Assembly (NCBI GenBank): GCA_015660965.1
Contig: JACTVG010000012.1
Location: 1-32,019, forward strand
Reading direction: 5' to 3'
DNA length: 32,019 nucleotides
DNA from: Methanoregulaceae archaeon
GTDB taxonomy: Archaea > Halobacteriota > Methanomicrobia > Methanomicrobiales > Methanospirillaceae
The translations under genes and the position numbers were made by a program. Shown one piece after another: positions 31,585-32,019 of the stretch. Each line of letters opens with the position of its first letter. Positions within the stretch are counted from its first letter, which is position 1. The notes beneath the pieces are model-generated. The model saw only the letters and a program-made list of their open reading frames with translations. It did no database searches and was not told the origin of the DNA.

Positions 31585-32019
31585 TCAGCCGGCTATCTTC
31601 TGATAGAATCCCTCTACCTGCGGCAGGATCACTTCCCAATCATACGCCGCGGCCATGGCGGTGCACCCCGGCCCGAACCGCGACGGGTTGCTCAGGCAAT
31701 CCAGGATCTTCTCACCGAGATCCTCGGGGGTCAGGCTCGCGACCCTGCCCGTCGTGGTATTGATACGCTCCCTCACGGCATTCCTGGGATGGTCAACGGT
31801 CACCACCGGCGTTCCGCATGCCATCGCCTCCAGGGCTGCCATGCCAAACCCCTCCCGGATGGATGGGGATACAAAGACTTCGGCGCTCTTCATGATCCCG
31901 ATGACCGTCGCGGGATCAGGGACAAAGCCCGCGAATGTGACATGGTCCAGAACCCCCCGTCGGGATGCCAGGCCCTCCAGGGCTGGACGCGAGGGACCTT
32001 CGCCCAGGATCAATACTCG
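31585..32019 (-). CDS. GT4-family glycosyltransferase, C-terminal part
   Basis: The frame is open to the right edge, so the true start lies outside the window; the visible 144 codons form the donor-binding half of a GT-B-fold enzyme. It begins RVLILGEGPSRPALEGLASR and has VTFAGFVPD followed by SPSIREGFGMAALEAMACGTPVV with the E-x7-E pair. It ends in DWEVILPQVEGFYQKIAG. It is GC-rich like nadE and lies upstream of it on the same strand, separated by 235 bp in which I see only the nadE promoter candidate. It may belong to another part of the glycan locus or to core lipid glycosylation. Confidence 0.88.
   Translation of the reverse strand, partial: RVLILGEGPSRPALEGLASRRGVLDHVTFAGFVPDPATVIGIMKSAEVFVSPSIREGFGMAALEAMACGTPVVTVDHPRNAVRERINTTTGRVASLTPEDLGEKILDCLSNPSRFGPGCTAMAAAYDWEVILPQVEGFYQKIAG

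Overview
This window looks like part of an archaeal chromosome, most likely a methanogen of the Methanomicrobiales type. That assignment is inference. It rests on the adenosine-specific kinase fragment at the left edge (a mainly archaeal family), on A/T-rich TATA-like boxes about 25-45 bases before several starts, and on the mix of GC-rich housekeeping genes with AT-rich surface-sugar genes. Almost everything between about 0.9 and 29.6 kb is a cell-surface glycan locus. The left flank holds the kinase fragment and an RNase III-like protein. The right flank holds NAD synthetase and a glycosyltransferase cut by the window end. No tRNA, rRNA, CRISPR array or insertion sequence was seen.

Left module (0.9-9.8 kb): gmd and rmd diverge from a 369-bp spacer and should make GDP-6-deoxyhexose, probably GDP-D-rhamnose. 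They are followed by a GT4 glycosyltransferase, a Wzm/Wzt ABC exporter with a C-terminal carbohydrate-binding-type domain, a coiled-coil methyltransferase and a second GT4 enzyme. This gene set resembles bacterial homopolymer systems of the D-rhamnan or O8/O9 type, where a methylated chain end sets length and is read by Wzt. The methyltransferase carries a recent 60-residue tandem duplication in its predicted coiled-coil region. Base composition drops sharply inside wzt, between its ATPase and C-terminal domains.

Middle module (9.8-19 kb): four large polytopic membrane proteins of GT-C glycosyltransferase type. Two are paralogues (860 and 661 aa). The longer ends in a LamG-like lectin domain. 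The shorter lacks it, yet an orphan LamG tail of about 52 codons lies upstream of it, abutting a fourth, unrelated membrane protein.

Right module (19-29.6 kb, minus strand, tightly packed): rfbF, a GtrA-type flippase, an rfbG-like dehydratase, a GtrB-type polyprenyl-phosphate glycosyltransferase, an unlisted 59-aa ORF joined to both neighbours by ATGA overlaps, a YerE-like thiamine-diphosphate enzyme, acylating acetaldehyde dehydrogenase (DmpF), 4-hydroxy-2-oxovalerate aldolase (DmpG), two sugar SDRs and rfbH. Together these suggest a nucleotide-activated 3,6-dideoxy-4-ketohexose to which a ThDP enzyme adds an acyl branch. The aldolase/dehydrogenase pair could run in reverse to turn acetyl-CoA and pyruvate into a four-carbon branch donor, giving a C10 branched sugar like erwiniose rather than yersiniose. 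GtrB/GtrA would load a sugar on dolichyl phosphate and flip it, and the GT-C proteins would transfer it outside. This pathway is the most interesting content of the window.
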